From NCBI RefSeq assembly GCF_948329825.1, contig NZ_CAOJCM010000007.1, positions 168,770 to 232,769 on the forward strand: a stretch of 64,000 bases of DNA, given 5' to 3'. This document shows positions 52,223 through 60,321 of the stretch, one piece after another; the stretch's first letter is position 1; every line of letters begins with the position of its first letter. Source of the DNA: Paenibacillus sp. JJ-100 (lineage in GTDB: Bacteria > Bacillota > Bacilli > Paenibacillales > Paenibacillaceae). The notes below the pieces were generated by a model. That model was given only the letters and a program-made list of their open reading frames with translations, was not told the DNA's origin and did no database searches. The position numbers were made by a program, and so were the translations under genes.

Positions 52223-52606
52223 ATGCTGCGATTAGGAGAAAAAGTTGTCATCGTCGCGGATACGTTCGAGCAGAATCTTCCTGTGGGGGAATATGGATAC
52301 ATCATCGCTTATGACCGGAATCCGGACAATGCGTTCGATTACGTGCTTCGAGTGCCGCTGGTTAATCGGAACTTTTTTGTTCCATCCGGCGACGTCGATC
52401 TGGAAGAGGTTCTGCTGAAGCAGGAAGCTGAGCGGGTCGAGCGAGAAGCGTTGATAGATTACGCCCTTGCGACACATAATGAGAGATTGTTTCATCAATT
52501 GATGAACGGTGAACCTCAAACTGTGGAAGAAGAAGAAGAGACCGCGACTGATGTGATGTCCCAGGCGGATTTTATAAAGCAGGTTAATCTGCGTGCATGG
52601 ATTTAA
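52223..52606 (+). CDS. Hypothetical protein with SH3-like N-terminal domain
   Basis: 127 residues, ATG with CAGGAGGT 9 bases upstream. Residues 1-62 look like a small beta barrel: LRLGEKVVIVADTFEQ, then PVGEYGYIIAYDRN, FDYVLRVP and NRNFFVPSGDVD, the pattern of KOW/SH3-like domains. The rest is helical and acidic (LLKQEAERVEREALIDYAL, EEEEETATDV). I do not recognise a family. It is a single gene between the SigY operon and gatCAB, with its own strong terminator. Confidence 0.75.
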   Translation: MLRLGEKVVIVADTFEQNLPVGEYGYIIAYDRNPDNAFDYVLRVPLVNRNFFVPSGDVDLEEVLLKQEAERVEREALIDYALATHNERLFHQLMNGEPQTVEEEEETATDVMSQADFIKQVNLRAWI

Positions 52607-52620
52607 GCATTTGAATTTCA

Positions 52621-52648
52621 GGAGTCGGCTGATGCCGGCTCCTTTTTT
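52621..52648 (+). terminator. Terminator before the gatCAB region
   Basis: GGAGTCGGC and GCCGGCTCC form a nine-bp stem with one G-T pair around TGAT, then six Ts. Confidence 0.9.
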
Positions 52649-52732
52649 GCTTTTTGGTGTGTGGAGAGTGACACATGAACTGCTCTGGCTACAGTGTTTT
52701 TGCTTTTACATAAAACGGAGATGCCATTTGCA

Positions 52733-52761
52733 TTGAATTGTCGAACTATCTCACCTATAAT
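52733..52761 (+). promoter_or_regulatory. Sigma-A promoter of gatCAB
   Basis: TTGAAT (52733-52738), exactly 17 bases, TATAAT (52756-52761), 93 bases before gatC. The best housekeeping promoter in the window. The leader has small stems (AAACG-N7-CGTTT) but no T-box signature. Confidence 0.8.
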
Positions 52762-52854
52762 TAGAAAAGTTATCTTGGGACTTTAGCCCATTAAACGATC
52801 GCTTCGTTTGTAGGGGTTGTCCAAGCAAAGAACGAATGAAGGAGGCATCCGATA

Positions 52855-53142
52855 ATGAGTATTTCGAGCAATGATGTTCAGCATGTAGCCAAGTTGGCTC
52901 GTCTTAATCTGACTGCTGAAGAAGAACAGACGCTGACAGGTCAGCTGAATGCGATCTTAAAATATGCAGAGAAGTTGAACGAACTGAATACAGACAACAT
53001 TGAGCCTACGACTCACGTTCTGCATGTCAGCAACGTGATGCGTGAAGATGAAACGAAGGAAAGCCTGTCCATCGAACAGGTCATGCACAATGCACCAGAA
53101 GAAGAAGGCGGGCAGTTTAAAGTACCTGCTGTCATGGAATAA
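52855..53142 (+). CDS. gatC: Aspartyl/glutamyl-tRNA amidotransferase subunit C
   Basis: 95 residues, ATG with GAAGGAGGC upstream. Family pattern: VQHVAKLARLNLTAEEEQTLTGQLNAIL and NIEPTTHVLHVSNVMREDE. GatC wraps between GatA and GatB and stabilises the amidotransferase that converts Glu-tRNAGln (and Asp-tRNAAsn) to the amidated form. First gene of gatC-gatA-gatB. Confidence 0.95.
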   Translation: MSISSNDVQHVAKLARLNLTAEEEQTLTGQLNAILKYAEKLNELNTDNIEPTTHVLHVSNVMREDETKESLSIEQVMHNAPEEEGGQFKVPAVME

Positions 53143-53170
53143 CAGATAAATTGGAAGGAGGACAAGCACT

Positions 53171-54628
53171 GTGAGTTTATTTGAACAATCCTTGCCTGAG
53201 TTACATAACAAGCTGCACACCAAAGAGTTGTCGGTTAGCGATCTGGTAGATCAGGCTTATAAAAATATTAGTGCGCATGATGACAAGGTGAAGGCTTATT
53301 TGACACTGGACGAGGAGAATGCACGCGCACGCGCTCGTCAGCTAGATGAACGTCTTGTCAATGGTGAGGAGAAAGGTTTGCTATTTGGCTTACCTGTCGG
53401 TATTAAAGACAATATCGTAACAAACGGACTGCGCACCACATGCGCAAGCCAGTTCCTTCGTAATTTCGACCCGGTGTATGATGCAACAGTTGTCGAAAAA
53501 CTGAAAGCAGCAGATACAGTAACCCTCGGTAAGTTGAATATGGATGAATTTGCCATGGGTGGTTCCAACGAAAATTCCAGTTTCTCACCAGTGCATAATC
53601 CTTGGGCACTTGATCATGTTCCAGGTGGCTCATCAGGGGGTTCTGCTGCAGCAGTTGCAGCGGGAGAAGCATACTTTACACTTGGATCAGACACGGGTGG
53701 TTCTATCCGTCAGCCGGCTTCCTACTGTGGTGTTGTAGGATTGAAGCCAACGTACGGGCTGGTATCCCGCTTTGGTCTGGTGGCCTTTGCGTCATCACTC
53801 GACCAGATTGGACCTTTGACCAAAAATGTAGAAGATTCTGCTTATGTATTGCAAGCCATTGCCGGATATGATGCGAAAGATTCGACATCTGCAAATGTAG
53901 ATATTCCGGATTATTTGAGCGGACTGACGGGTGATGTGAAAGGATTGCGCATCGCTGTGCCGAAAGAATATATCGGTGAAGGCGTTGATCCACAGGTCAA
54001 AGAGACTGTTCTTGCTGCGCTCAAAGTGCTTGAAGGGCTTGGGGCTACTTGGGAAGAGGTATCTTTGCCGCATACCGAATATGCAGTAGCTACGTATTAT
54101 CTGCTCGCTTCTTCTGAAGCTTCCTCCAACTTGGCTCGTTTTGACGGTGTACGCTACGGTGTACGTGCAGACAATCCTGAGAATCTACTGGATCTGTACC
54201 ATCAGTCCAGAAGCCAGGGGTTTGGTCCAGAAGTGAAACGTCGTATTATGCTCGGAACCTATGCACTCAGCTCCGGGTATTATGATGCGTATTACTTGAA
54301 AGCTCAAAAAGTACGCACACTGATCAAACAGGACTTTGATGATGTATTTGCCAAGTATGATGTCATTATTGGTCCTACTGCACCTACAACGGCATTTAAG
54401 TTGGGGTCTCAAGTAGACAATCCACTTACGATGTATCTGAACGACATTCTGACGATTCCAGTCAACTTGGCGGGCGTCCCAGCGATCAGCATTCCTTGCG
54501 GATTTGCAGACGGTTTGCCTGTTGGATTACAGATTATCGGTAAAGCATTTGATGAAACGACCGTACTGCGCGTAGCGCATGCGTATGAACAAAATACAGC
54601 ATTCCACAAGCAGCGTCCGCAGCTGTAG
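53171..54628 (+). CDS. gatA: Aspartyl/glutamyl-tRNA amidotransferase subunit A
   Basis: 485 residues from GTG 53171, nine bases after GGAAGGAGG. Amidase signature family with the Ser-cisSer-Lys triad: Lys in VGIKDNIV, Ser in GGSSGGSAAAVAAG and cis-Ser in GSDTGGSIRQPASYCG. It releases ammonia from glutamine, which passes to GatB. Full length, no defect. 28 bases after gatC. Confidence 0.97.
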   Translation: MSLFEQSLPELHNKLHTKELSVSDLVDQAYKNISAHDDKVKAYLTLDEENARARARQLDERLVNGEEKGLLFGLPVGIKDNIVTNGLRTTCASQFLRNFDPVYDATVVEKLKAADTVTLGKLNMDEFAMGGSNENSSFSPVHNPWALDHVPGGSSGGSAAAVAAGEAYFTLGSDTGGSIRQPASYCGVVGLKPTYGLVSRFGLVAFASSLDQIGPLTKNVEDSAYVLQAIAGYDAKDSTSANVDIPDYLSGLTGDVKGLRIAVPKEYIGEGVDPQVKETVLAALKVLEGLGATWEEVSLPHTEYAVATYYLLASSEASSNLARFDGVRYGVRADNPENLLDLYHQSRSQGFGPEVKRRIMLGTYALSSGYYDAYYLKAQKVRTLIKQDFDDVFAKYDVIIGPTAPTTAFKLGSQVDNPLTMYLNDILTIPVNLAGVPAISIPCGFADGLPVGLQIIGKAFDETTVLRVAHAYEQNTAFHKQRPQL

Positions 54629-54654
54629 ACTGCCCGGAACGGAGGTAAATCGAA

Positions 54655-56094
54655 ATGTCCGCATCTAAATATGAAACGGTCGTTGGACTTGAAGTCCACG
54701 TGGAGTTACATACGAACTCCAAAATTTTCTGTGGCTGCTCCACTGAATTTGGAGCTCCGCCAAATACACACACCTGTCCGGTCTGTCTCGGACACCCGGG
54801 CGTATTGCCTGTGCTGAATCGTCAGGCTGTTGACTATGCAATGAAAGCTGCTATGGCTCTTAACTGTACAATCGCCGATGTCAGCAAGTTTGATCGTAAA
54901 AACTATTTCTACCCGGATTCACCTAAAGCGTATCAGATTTCACAGTTTGATCAGCCGATTGGTGAGAATGGCTGGATTGATATCGAAGTGAATGGTGAGA
55001 CCAAACGAATTGGTATCACGCGTTTGCATCTGGAAGAGGATGCAGGAAAGCTCACACATGTGGACGGTGGTTATGCCTCCCTTGTGGACTTTAACCGTGT
55101 CGGAACCCCGCTCGTAGAGATTGTATCCGAGCCGGAAATTTCTTCTCCAGAAGAAGCACGTGCATATTTGGAAAAACTTCGTGCCATTATGCAGTATTGT
55201 GAAGTATCGGATGTGAAGATGGAAGAGGGTTCACTTCGTTGTGATGCCAACATCAGCTTGCGTCCACATGGTCAGGAGAAGCTCGGCACCCGGGCGGAAC
55301 TGAAAAATATGAACTCCTTCCGTGGTGTACAACGCGGCTTGGAATATGAACAATATCGTCAGGCTGAAATTCTGGATGAAGGCGGCGAAGTCGTTCAAGA
55401 GACACGTCGATGGGATGAAGCTCAGGGCAAAACGTTGTCGATGCGTGGCAAAGAACAAGCGCATGACTATCGGTATTTCCCAGATCCAGATCTCGTAAAA
55501 CTGCATATTGATGCTGAATGGAAAGAACGTATCAGAGCTTCCATTCCTGAATTGCCGGATCAACGTAAAGCTCGGTATACTGCGGATTATGGTCTGCCGA
55601 GTTACGATGCTGAGGTAATCACTTCCTCCAAAGCCATTGCAGATCTGTTTGAGGACAGTCTTCAATATACACAGGATGCCAAATCCGTCTCCAATTGGAT
55701 TATGGGGGACCTACTAGGTTATCTCAACACGAATAACCTTGAAGTGACACAGGTTCCTCTGACAGGTCAAGGACTTGGCGAAATGATTGGATTGCTGGAG
55801 AAGGGAACCATTAACAGCAAAATCGCCAAAACCGTATTCAAAGAAATGCTGGAGAGCGGCAAGCTTCCTCAGCAGATCGTTGAAGAAAAGGGACTGGTTC
55901 AAATCAGTGACGAAGGAGCTATCCTCGCTATCGTAGAACAGGTCGTTGCGAATAATCCGCAATCGGTTGAGGATTATAAGGCTGGTAAACAAAAAGCGAT
56001 CGGCTTCCTTGTGGGTCAAGTTATGAAAGAAAGTAAAGGTAAGGCCAACCCGGCCCTCGCGAACCAACTACTTTCAGATGTATTGAACCGCTAA
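54655..56094 (+). CDS. gatB: Aspartyl/glutamyl-tRNA amidotransferase subunit B
   Basis: 479 residues, ATG with CGGAGGT upstream. Kinase-like catalytic domain: GLEVHVELHTNSKIFCGC with the zinc Cys pair and TCPVCLGHPGVLP, YFYPDSPKAYQISQFDQP, HLEEDAGK and the C-terminal YqeY-like tail domain GKANPALANQLLSDVL. GatB phosphorylates and amidates the misacylated tRNA. Complete; a terminator follows. Confidence 0.97.
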   Translation: MSASKYETVVGLEVHVELHTNSKIFCGCSTEFGAPPNTHTCPVCLGHPGVLPVLNRQAVDYAMKAAMALNCTIADVSKFDRKNYFYPDSPKAYQISQFDQPIGENGWIDIEVNGETKRIGITRLHLEEDAGKLTHVDGGYASLVDFNRVGTPLVEIVSEPEISSPEEARAYLEKLRAIMQYCEVSDVKMEEGSLRCDANISLRPHGQEKLGTRAELKNMNSFRGVQRGLEYEQYRQAEILDEGGEVVQETRRWDEAQGKTLSMRGKEQAHDYRYFPDPDLVKLHIDAEWKERIRASIPELPDQRKARYTADYGLPSYDAEVITSSKAIADLFEDSLQYTQDAKSVSNWIMGDLLGYLNTNNLEVTQVPLTGQGLGEMIGLLEKGTINSKIAKTVFKEMLESGKLPQQIVEEKGLVQISDEGAILAIVEQVVANNPQSVEDYKAGKQKAIGFLVGQVMKESKGKANPALANQLLSDVLNR

Positions 56095-56118
56095 TCCCTC
56101 CGGTGTGGTCGGACAAAT

Positions 56119-56149
56119 AGAGGCTCGTCCCTGTGACAGCCTCTTTTTG
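56119..56149 (+). terminator. Terminator of gatCAB
   Basis: AGAGGCT (56119-56125) and AGCCTCT (56138-56144) with a 12-base loop and TTTTT. Confidence 0.88.
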
Positions 56150-56230
56150 TTATAAACATTATGGCGTAATCTGTTATTTGGAAATAACATTTCCAGTTCA
56201 TTAAGCCAAATCCGAAGGAGCTACGAAACA

Positions 56231-56698
56231 ATGAAGATTCAATTATTGTCGCTACGTGATGAAGATATGTTAGCCCAGCTGTGGAGGCTGCAACATATGG
56301 CTTATCGGCTGGAAGCAAAGATCATCGGATTTCAAGACATTCCGCCTTTATTTGATACGATGGAGACGCTACAGAATTGTGAAGAGACGTTTTACGGATG
56401 CATAGACGAGGGGGATGGTGAACTCCTTGGTGCAGTGGCTGTAAAAGAGGAAGAGCAGAATACACTAACCATCACACGAATGATGGTACATCCGAATCAT
56501 TTTCGCAAAGGAATTGCAACAGCGCTAATGCAGCAAGTATTTAAAGAGCATCCGGACCTGCCCCGTTATATCGTTTCTACAGGAACGCTTAACACAGCTG
56601 CGGTGAAATTATATATGGGTTTTGGATTTAAACCCGTGGAAGCAGTAGAGATTGCACCTGGAGTGGAATTAACAACATTTCATAAGAATATGCTTTAA
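56231..56698 (+). CDS. GNAT-family N-acetyltransferase
   Basis: 155 residues, ATG with CGAAGGAGC upstream. Acetyl-CoA-binding motif A is present: TITRMMVHPNHFRKGIATALMQQV (R/Q-x-x-G-x-A pattern), with ISTGTLN-like IVSTGTLNTAAVKLYMGFGFKP forming motif B. Substrate unknown. Single gene with no partner. Confidence 0.88.
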   Translation: MKIQLLSLRDEDMLAQLWRLQHMAYRLEAKIIGFQDIPPLFDTMETLQNCEETFYGCIDEGDGELLGAVAVKEEEQNTLTITRMMVHPNHFRKGIATALMQQVFKEHPDLPRYIVSTGTLNTAAVKLYMGFGFKPVEAVEIAPGVELTTFHKNML

Positions 56699-56725
56699 GC
56701 ATGTGAACAACTTAGAGGGGGAACA

Positions 56726-57442
56726 ATGACGTTGAGCAATCCTTGGTTTATTGACGAGTGGCATATTTTGCTTCGTTTATTGCTGGCTATGCTGCTAGGT
56801 GGACTTGTTGGTCTGGAACGTGAGCGATCTAATCATGCTGCTGGACTTCGAACGCATATTCTTGTATGCCTTGGCGCATCACTGATTATGATGTTATCTA
56901 TTTATGGTTTTAAAGATTTTGCACATGAATTAAATGTACGGATTGACCCGGCACGTCTGGCCACAGCTGTGATTACTGGCGTCGGATTTTTGGGCGCGGG
57001 AACGATACTTTTTACGGGAAAGTCCATCACAGGGCTTACAACTGCAGCTTCAATCTGGGTTGTTGCTGCTATAGGTCTTGCCGCGGGTGCTGGTTTCTTT
57101 TTTGCCTCCATCGTCTCCACCGTACTCGTACTCTTGAATCTTTGGGTGTTTAACAAATTAGAGCTGAGATATCTGCGTGGTAACAAGCTGCATGTGATTA
57201 CTCTTCACACGTTGTCTGAGCCTGGGACGTTAGAAAGAGTATCGTCATTTATGGAGCAGGAGAAGGTTAGAATACGCAAAATTACAGTGAATGAGCAGGA
57301 TTTGGCTTTTGCAGAAGTGGCATCCGTCGAGAGAAAAATAGAGATTGTACTCCACGTTCAGGTACCACATGATTTTAGAACGATCGAGATTGTCTCCAAA
57401 TTAAGAGAATGGGAACACATGACAAAAGTATCGATCGAGTAA
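56726..57442 (+). CDS. MgtC/SapB-family membrane protein
   Basis: 238 residues, ATG with AGAGGGGGA upstream. Five hydrophobic helices in the first about 150 residues, with the family signature LLGGLVGLERERSNHAAGLRTHILVCLGASL, ITGVGFLGAGTIL and GLTTAASIWVVAAIGLAAGAG. The C-terminal about 80 residues form an ACT-like domain (GTLERVSSFMEQEKVRIRKI). MgtC-type proteins affect Mg2+ and acid tolerance; the molecular role is unclear. A terminator follows. Confidence 0.9.
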   Translation: MTLSNPWFIDEWHILLRLLLAMLLGGLVGLERERSNHAAGLRTHILVCLGASLIMMLSIYGFKDFAHELNVRIDPARLATAVITGVGFLGAGTILFTGKSITGLTTAASIWVVAAIGLAAGAGFFFASIVSTVLVLLNLWVFNKLELRYLRGNKLHVITLHTLSEPGTLERVSSFMEQEKVRIRKITVNEQDLAFAEVASVERKIEIVLHVQVPHDFRTIEIVSKLREWEHMTKVSIE

Positions 57443-57451
57443 GAAAGTCTT

Positions 57452-57487
57452 AACCCTCCGAGCACAGAAATGGCGGAGGTTTTTTTA
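57452..57487 (+). terminator. Terminator after the MgtC/SapB gene
   Basis: CCTCCG (57455-57460) and CGGAGG (57474-57479), flanked by AAC/GTT, with a 13-base loop and seven Ts. Confidence 0.85.
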
Positions 57488-57586
57488 TATCCAATTTTCT
57501 TCCAGTTACTCTTTAGGAGCTTTAGGGTAGTATCTAACCAAATGCATAATGAGTTACGGCTTATTTCCCAACGAAAGGAGTACGTT

Positions 57587-58180
57587 ATGAAGAAAGGTCT
57601 TACAGACAATGCAGGAGCGGGGAAGGCGACCAATCCCAAGAAGGTAAGAAACAAAACACACAAGTTTATTGCGGTTCTTCTGAGTGCCGTTATTCCAGGT
57701 TTGGGACACATTTATTTGCGGCTTTATATGCGAGGATTGACATTTATACTGCTGGTATTACTTGATTTGTCTGCTCTGTTATACTTCTCATCTATCGGTA
57801 TACAGATCAATGTGCCTCTACTTATATTGCTGGCTTTCTGTATTCCAGTAATTTATTTTTATAACGTATATGATGTGTTGCAGTCGGCTGACTGGGTTAT
57901 GATGCGTAGGCGGAGGGTTGTCACTCAGAGCAATATGGACAAGCAGTCCGTTGAACGTACTGAAGGAGAGCGCATGATGGTATGGGAGCGAGGTATTTCA
58001 TTTGGGCTTCTGTTAATCGTGGGAGGTTCACTGATGGTGCTATTCTTTCGCAAACCACGTTGGTTTCAAGAAATTATCGCCATATACGGCGGATATTCAT
58101 TTGCTGTTCTGTTGGTTGTAGGTGGCCTGACACTATTTGGACGAGAGTTCTGGGTTATGTTGCGCAGGAAGAAATCATAG
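57587..58180 (+). CDS. Multi-span membrane protein of unknown function
   Basis: 197 residues from ATG 57587, after GAAAGGAG; the frame is open from 57470 without a site and over the preceding terminator. Polar start, then KFIAVLLSAVIPGLGHIYLRLYMRGL, which recalls the GLGQ.Y.G motif of TM2- or DUF5683-like proteins, and about five membrane helices. A polar loop (RRRRVVTQSNMDKQSVERTEGER) separates helices 3 and 4. It is 24 bases before the DUF4097 protein and probably works with it at the membrane. Confidence 0.75.
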   Translation: MKKGLTDNAGAGKATNPKKVRNKTHKFIAVLLSAVIPGLGHIYLRLYMRGLTFILLVLLDLSALLYFSSIGIQINVPLLILLAFCIPVIYFYNVYDVLQSADWVMMRRRRVVTQSNMDKQSVERTEGERMMVWERGISFGLLLIVGGSLMVLFFRKPRWFQEIIAIYGGYSFAVLLVVGGLTLFGREFWVMLRRKKS

Positions 58181-58204
58181 AAACAAATGCAAGGAGGGAA
58201 AAGA

Positions 58205-59590
58205 ATGAACCGTAAAATCCGGGTTGGACGTTATACGGCTTCCGCCTTAATTACGGCAGTTGGTGTACTTCTCATTTTGGATAAACGGTGGGGTACAGAC
58301 TACCTTTACGAAGTGGTGGATTGGTGGCCATTTATACTTGTAGCTCTCGGCGTGGAGTGGATTGCATTGTTCCTGTTGATGCGCGGGGGAGGCAAGCCAA
58401 GTACAGATCGTTCAACTCAGGCGGATGAGCGTCCAAGAACACGTTTTAGACCGGACGCCAAAGGCATTCTGGCTTCTTTACTTTTGGCGGCTTCTGTGTT
58501 TATTTTGACGGAACAAGATCACTACATGCATCTATGGAACAGAGTAAGTCTTAATCTGGGCGCTGCTTCAATGGATTATAGTCAGGCGGCTGGATATATG
58601 GAGGAGAAGGATATCATTACAGTTCCTGTCCATATGAATACTTCGGATATCGTGGTTGAAGGGGTGAACGGTGATATTTCGCTGCAGCGCGGAGATACCG
58701 ATGATATTGAGGTGAAAACCGTTGTTTGGGTAGATCAAACATCTGAAGTCCAGGCCAAGGCAGTAGCTTCGGCTTCATTTGTAGAGGCAGAAGGAGATAA
58801 GGTCATTCATATCAAAGCAACAGGTAAAGCGTATGGTGAAAACGAAAAAACACAGCCACGTATGAATATGACGATTACAGTACCGGATGACCGCCGATTC
58901 AATCTGGATATTCGTACATCCAATGGCGCGATATTGTTAAATCGTCCTGAAGCCATCAGTACGATTCTTGCCGAGACGGGAAACGGGCGAATCCGTATTA
59001 CGAATGCGGTTGGAGATATATCGGGGAAAACATTAAATGGTGATGTGATTGTAGCAAATGCTATAGGCAATGTGGATATGGATAGTAACCGTGGAGATAT
59101 GAAAGCACGAGGGGTCTCGGGGGATGTGGATTTGACTACACAAGTGGGAAATGTCAGTATCACGGATTCTTTGGGTGAGTTCATCGCCGAGACGCGGAAC
59201 GGGAATATTACGCTAGACGGAGCCAATCTCGCGGTGAAAGCTCAGTCTCTTAATGGCAGCATTAGCATTGTATCCACCAAAGTCGGGGGAGATTGGGAAG
59301 TATACAGTGCGGTTGGTGCGATTAATGTGATGATTCCTGAACGCGGTGATTATAGTTTGATCGGTTCCAGCAGTTACGGTGATTTGCAAACGGATCTTCC
59401 ATTCAACGTAAAAAACAAAACGATAGAAGGTCAGCTTGGAGAAGGAGAGTACAGGATCAAAATTGAAGGGAATAGTGATTTGACCGTTCAGCGTAATCCT
59501 GAAGTGGCTGTACCCGAAGCCTCATCTACCGAATCTGACGAAACGAATTCCCAACAAGATTCCACGGAAGTTCCTGCTTCGCCGCGTTGA
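58205..59590 (+). CDS. DUF4097 (LiaG-like) membrane-anchored protein
   Basis: 461 residues from ATG 58205, after CAAGGAGGGAAAAG. Three hydrophobic segments in the first about 110 residues (YTASALITAVGVLLILD, WWPFILVALGVEWIALFLL and GILASLLLAASVFILT) recall LiaF/LiaI N-termini. Residues about 145-430 are a parallel beta-helix of repeated NGxIxx/GNxxx units (ETGNGRIRIT, LNGDVIVANAIGN, TRNGNITLDG), the DUF4097 adhesin-like fold. The end is a Ser/Thr/Pro-rich tail. Related proteins act in envelope-stress sensing (Lia system), but no liaRS kinase-regulator pair is present here. Confidence 0.83.
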   Translation: MNRKIRVGRYTASALITAVGVLLILDKRWGTDYLYEVVDWWPFILVALGVEWIALFLLMRGGGKPSTDRSTQADERPRTRFRPDAKGILASLLLAASVFILTEQDHYMHLWNRVSLNLGAASMDYSQAAGYMEEKDIITVPVHMNTSDIVVEGVNGDISLQRGDTDDIEVKTVVWVDQTSEVQAKAVASASFVEAEGDKVIHIKATGKAYGENEKTQPRMNMTITVPDDRRFNLDIRTSNGAILLNRPEAISTILAETGNGRIRITNAVGDISGKTLNGDVIVANAIGNVDMDSNRGDMKARGVSGDVDLTTQVGNVSITDSLGEFIAETRNGNITLDGANLAVKAQSLNGSISIVSTKVGGDWEVYSAVGAINVMIPERGDYSLIGSSSYGDLQTDLPFNVKNKTIEGQLGEGEYRIKIEGNSDLTVQRNPEVAVPEASSTESDETNSQQDSTEVPASPR

Positions 59591-59616
59591 CAATAAACTT
59601 GCAATCGCCGTACAAT
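59587..59616 (+). promoter_or_regulatory. Sigma-A-like promoter of perR
   Basis: TTGACA (59587-59592), 18 bases, TACAAT (59611-59616). The -35 overlaps the stop codon of the DUF4097 gene; the perR start is 131 bases downstream. Confidence 0.65.
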
Positions 59617-59682
59617 AAAAGTACACTGACAAGGTTACATGACGTGAGAGAGCTTTTGTTGTTGTGTACAGTCAGCAAATAA

Positions 59683-59714
59683 CACTCTGTGCAGAGTGAT
59701 CGAATCACTTTTTT
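59683..59714 (+). terminator. Terminator-like hairpin with alternative stem in the perR leader
   Basis: AGTGAT (59695-59700) pairs with ATCACT (59704-59709) followed by six Ts, a short intrinsic terminator. The same bases also belong to CAGAGTG (59692-59698), which pairs with CACTCTG (59683-59689). The two stems exclude each other. It lies between promoter and gene. Confidence 0.5.
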
Positions 59715-59746
59715 AACAGAGAATGAAAGGTAAGGCGGTGGGCATT

Positions 59747-60172
59747 ATGGCAACACGTGTCCAACATGCGTTGGAGCAGCTCAAAACGACTGGTGTCCGT
59801 ATTACACCCCAACGTCATGCCATATTAAACTATTTGATGGAATCGATGGGGCATCCGACAGCCGATGAGATTTACCGGGCGCTTGAACCTCAATTCCCGA
59901 GTATGAGCGTGGCGACAGTATATAACAATCTGAAAATGTTTCTGGAAGCAGGAATGGTCCGGGAGCTGACCTACGGAGATAATTCAAGCCGCTTTGATGC
60001 CAATGTGACAGATCATTATCATGTCATATGTGACCGATGCGGGAAGATCGAAGATTTCAGTTATCCTTCATTGAAGAGTGTAGAGCTCCAGGCAGAGTCC
60101 AGTACGGGATTCGAAGTACATGGTCATCGATTGGAAGTATATGGTGTATGCAAGAGTTGCAGGAATGAATAG
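59747..60172 (+). CDS. perR: Peroxide-responsive Fur-family repressor
   Basis: 141 residues from ATG 59747, after AAGGCGGTGGG; ATG 59723 in frame lacks a site. Winged helix TTGVRITPQRHAILNYLM, with HPTADEIYRAL and SVATVYNNLKMF. The metal-binding dimerisation domain has SRFDANVTDHYHVICDRCGKIEDF, closing with GVCKSCRNE. The Asp of SRFDAN in the position typical of PerR, and two CxxC zinc pairs, support PerR rather than Fur or Zur. Fe- or Mn-loaded PerR represses peroxide genes, and H2O2 oxidises its His ligands. Synteny perR-ygzB-ygxA-rrn matches B. subtilis. Confidence 0.93.
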   Translation: MATRVQHALEQLKTTGVRITPQRHAILNYLMESMGHPTADEIYRALEPQFPSMSVATVYNNLKMFLEAGMVRELTYGDNSSRFDANVTDHYHVICDRCGKIEDFSYPSLKSVELQAESSTGFEVHGHRLEVYGVCKSCRNE

Positions 60173-60321
60173 AGATGATTTACAATACTAACGTGTGGAA
60201 TTCAGTATGGGTTCTTCACGTTTTTTATTTATACAAGGCATTTGCAGCGGACAGCAAGTAGATTGACCATTCACTCTAGCAGATGTATATGATCATCAAG
60301 GGATATAACGGAGGTAGTCGT

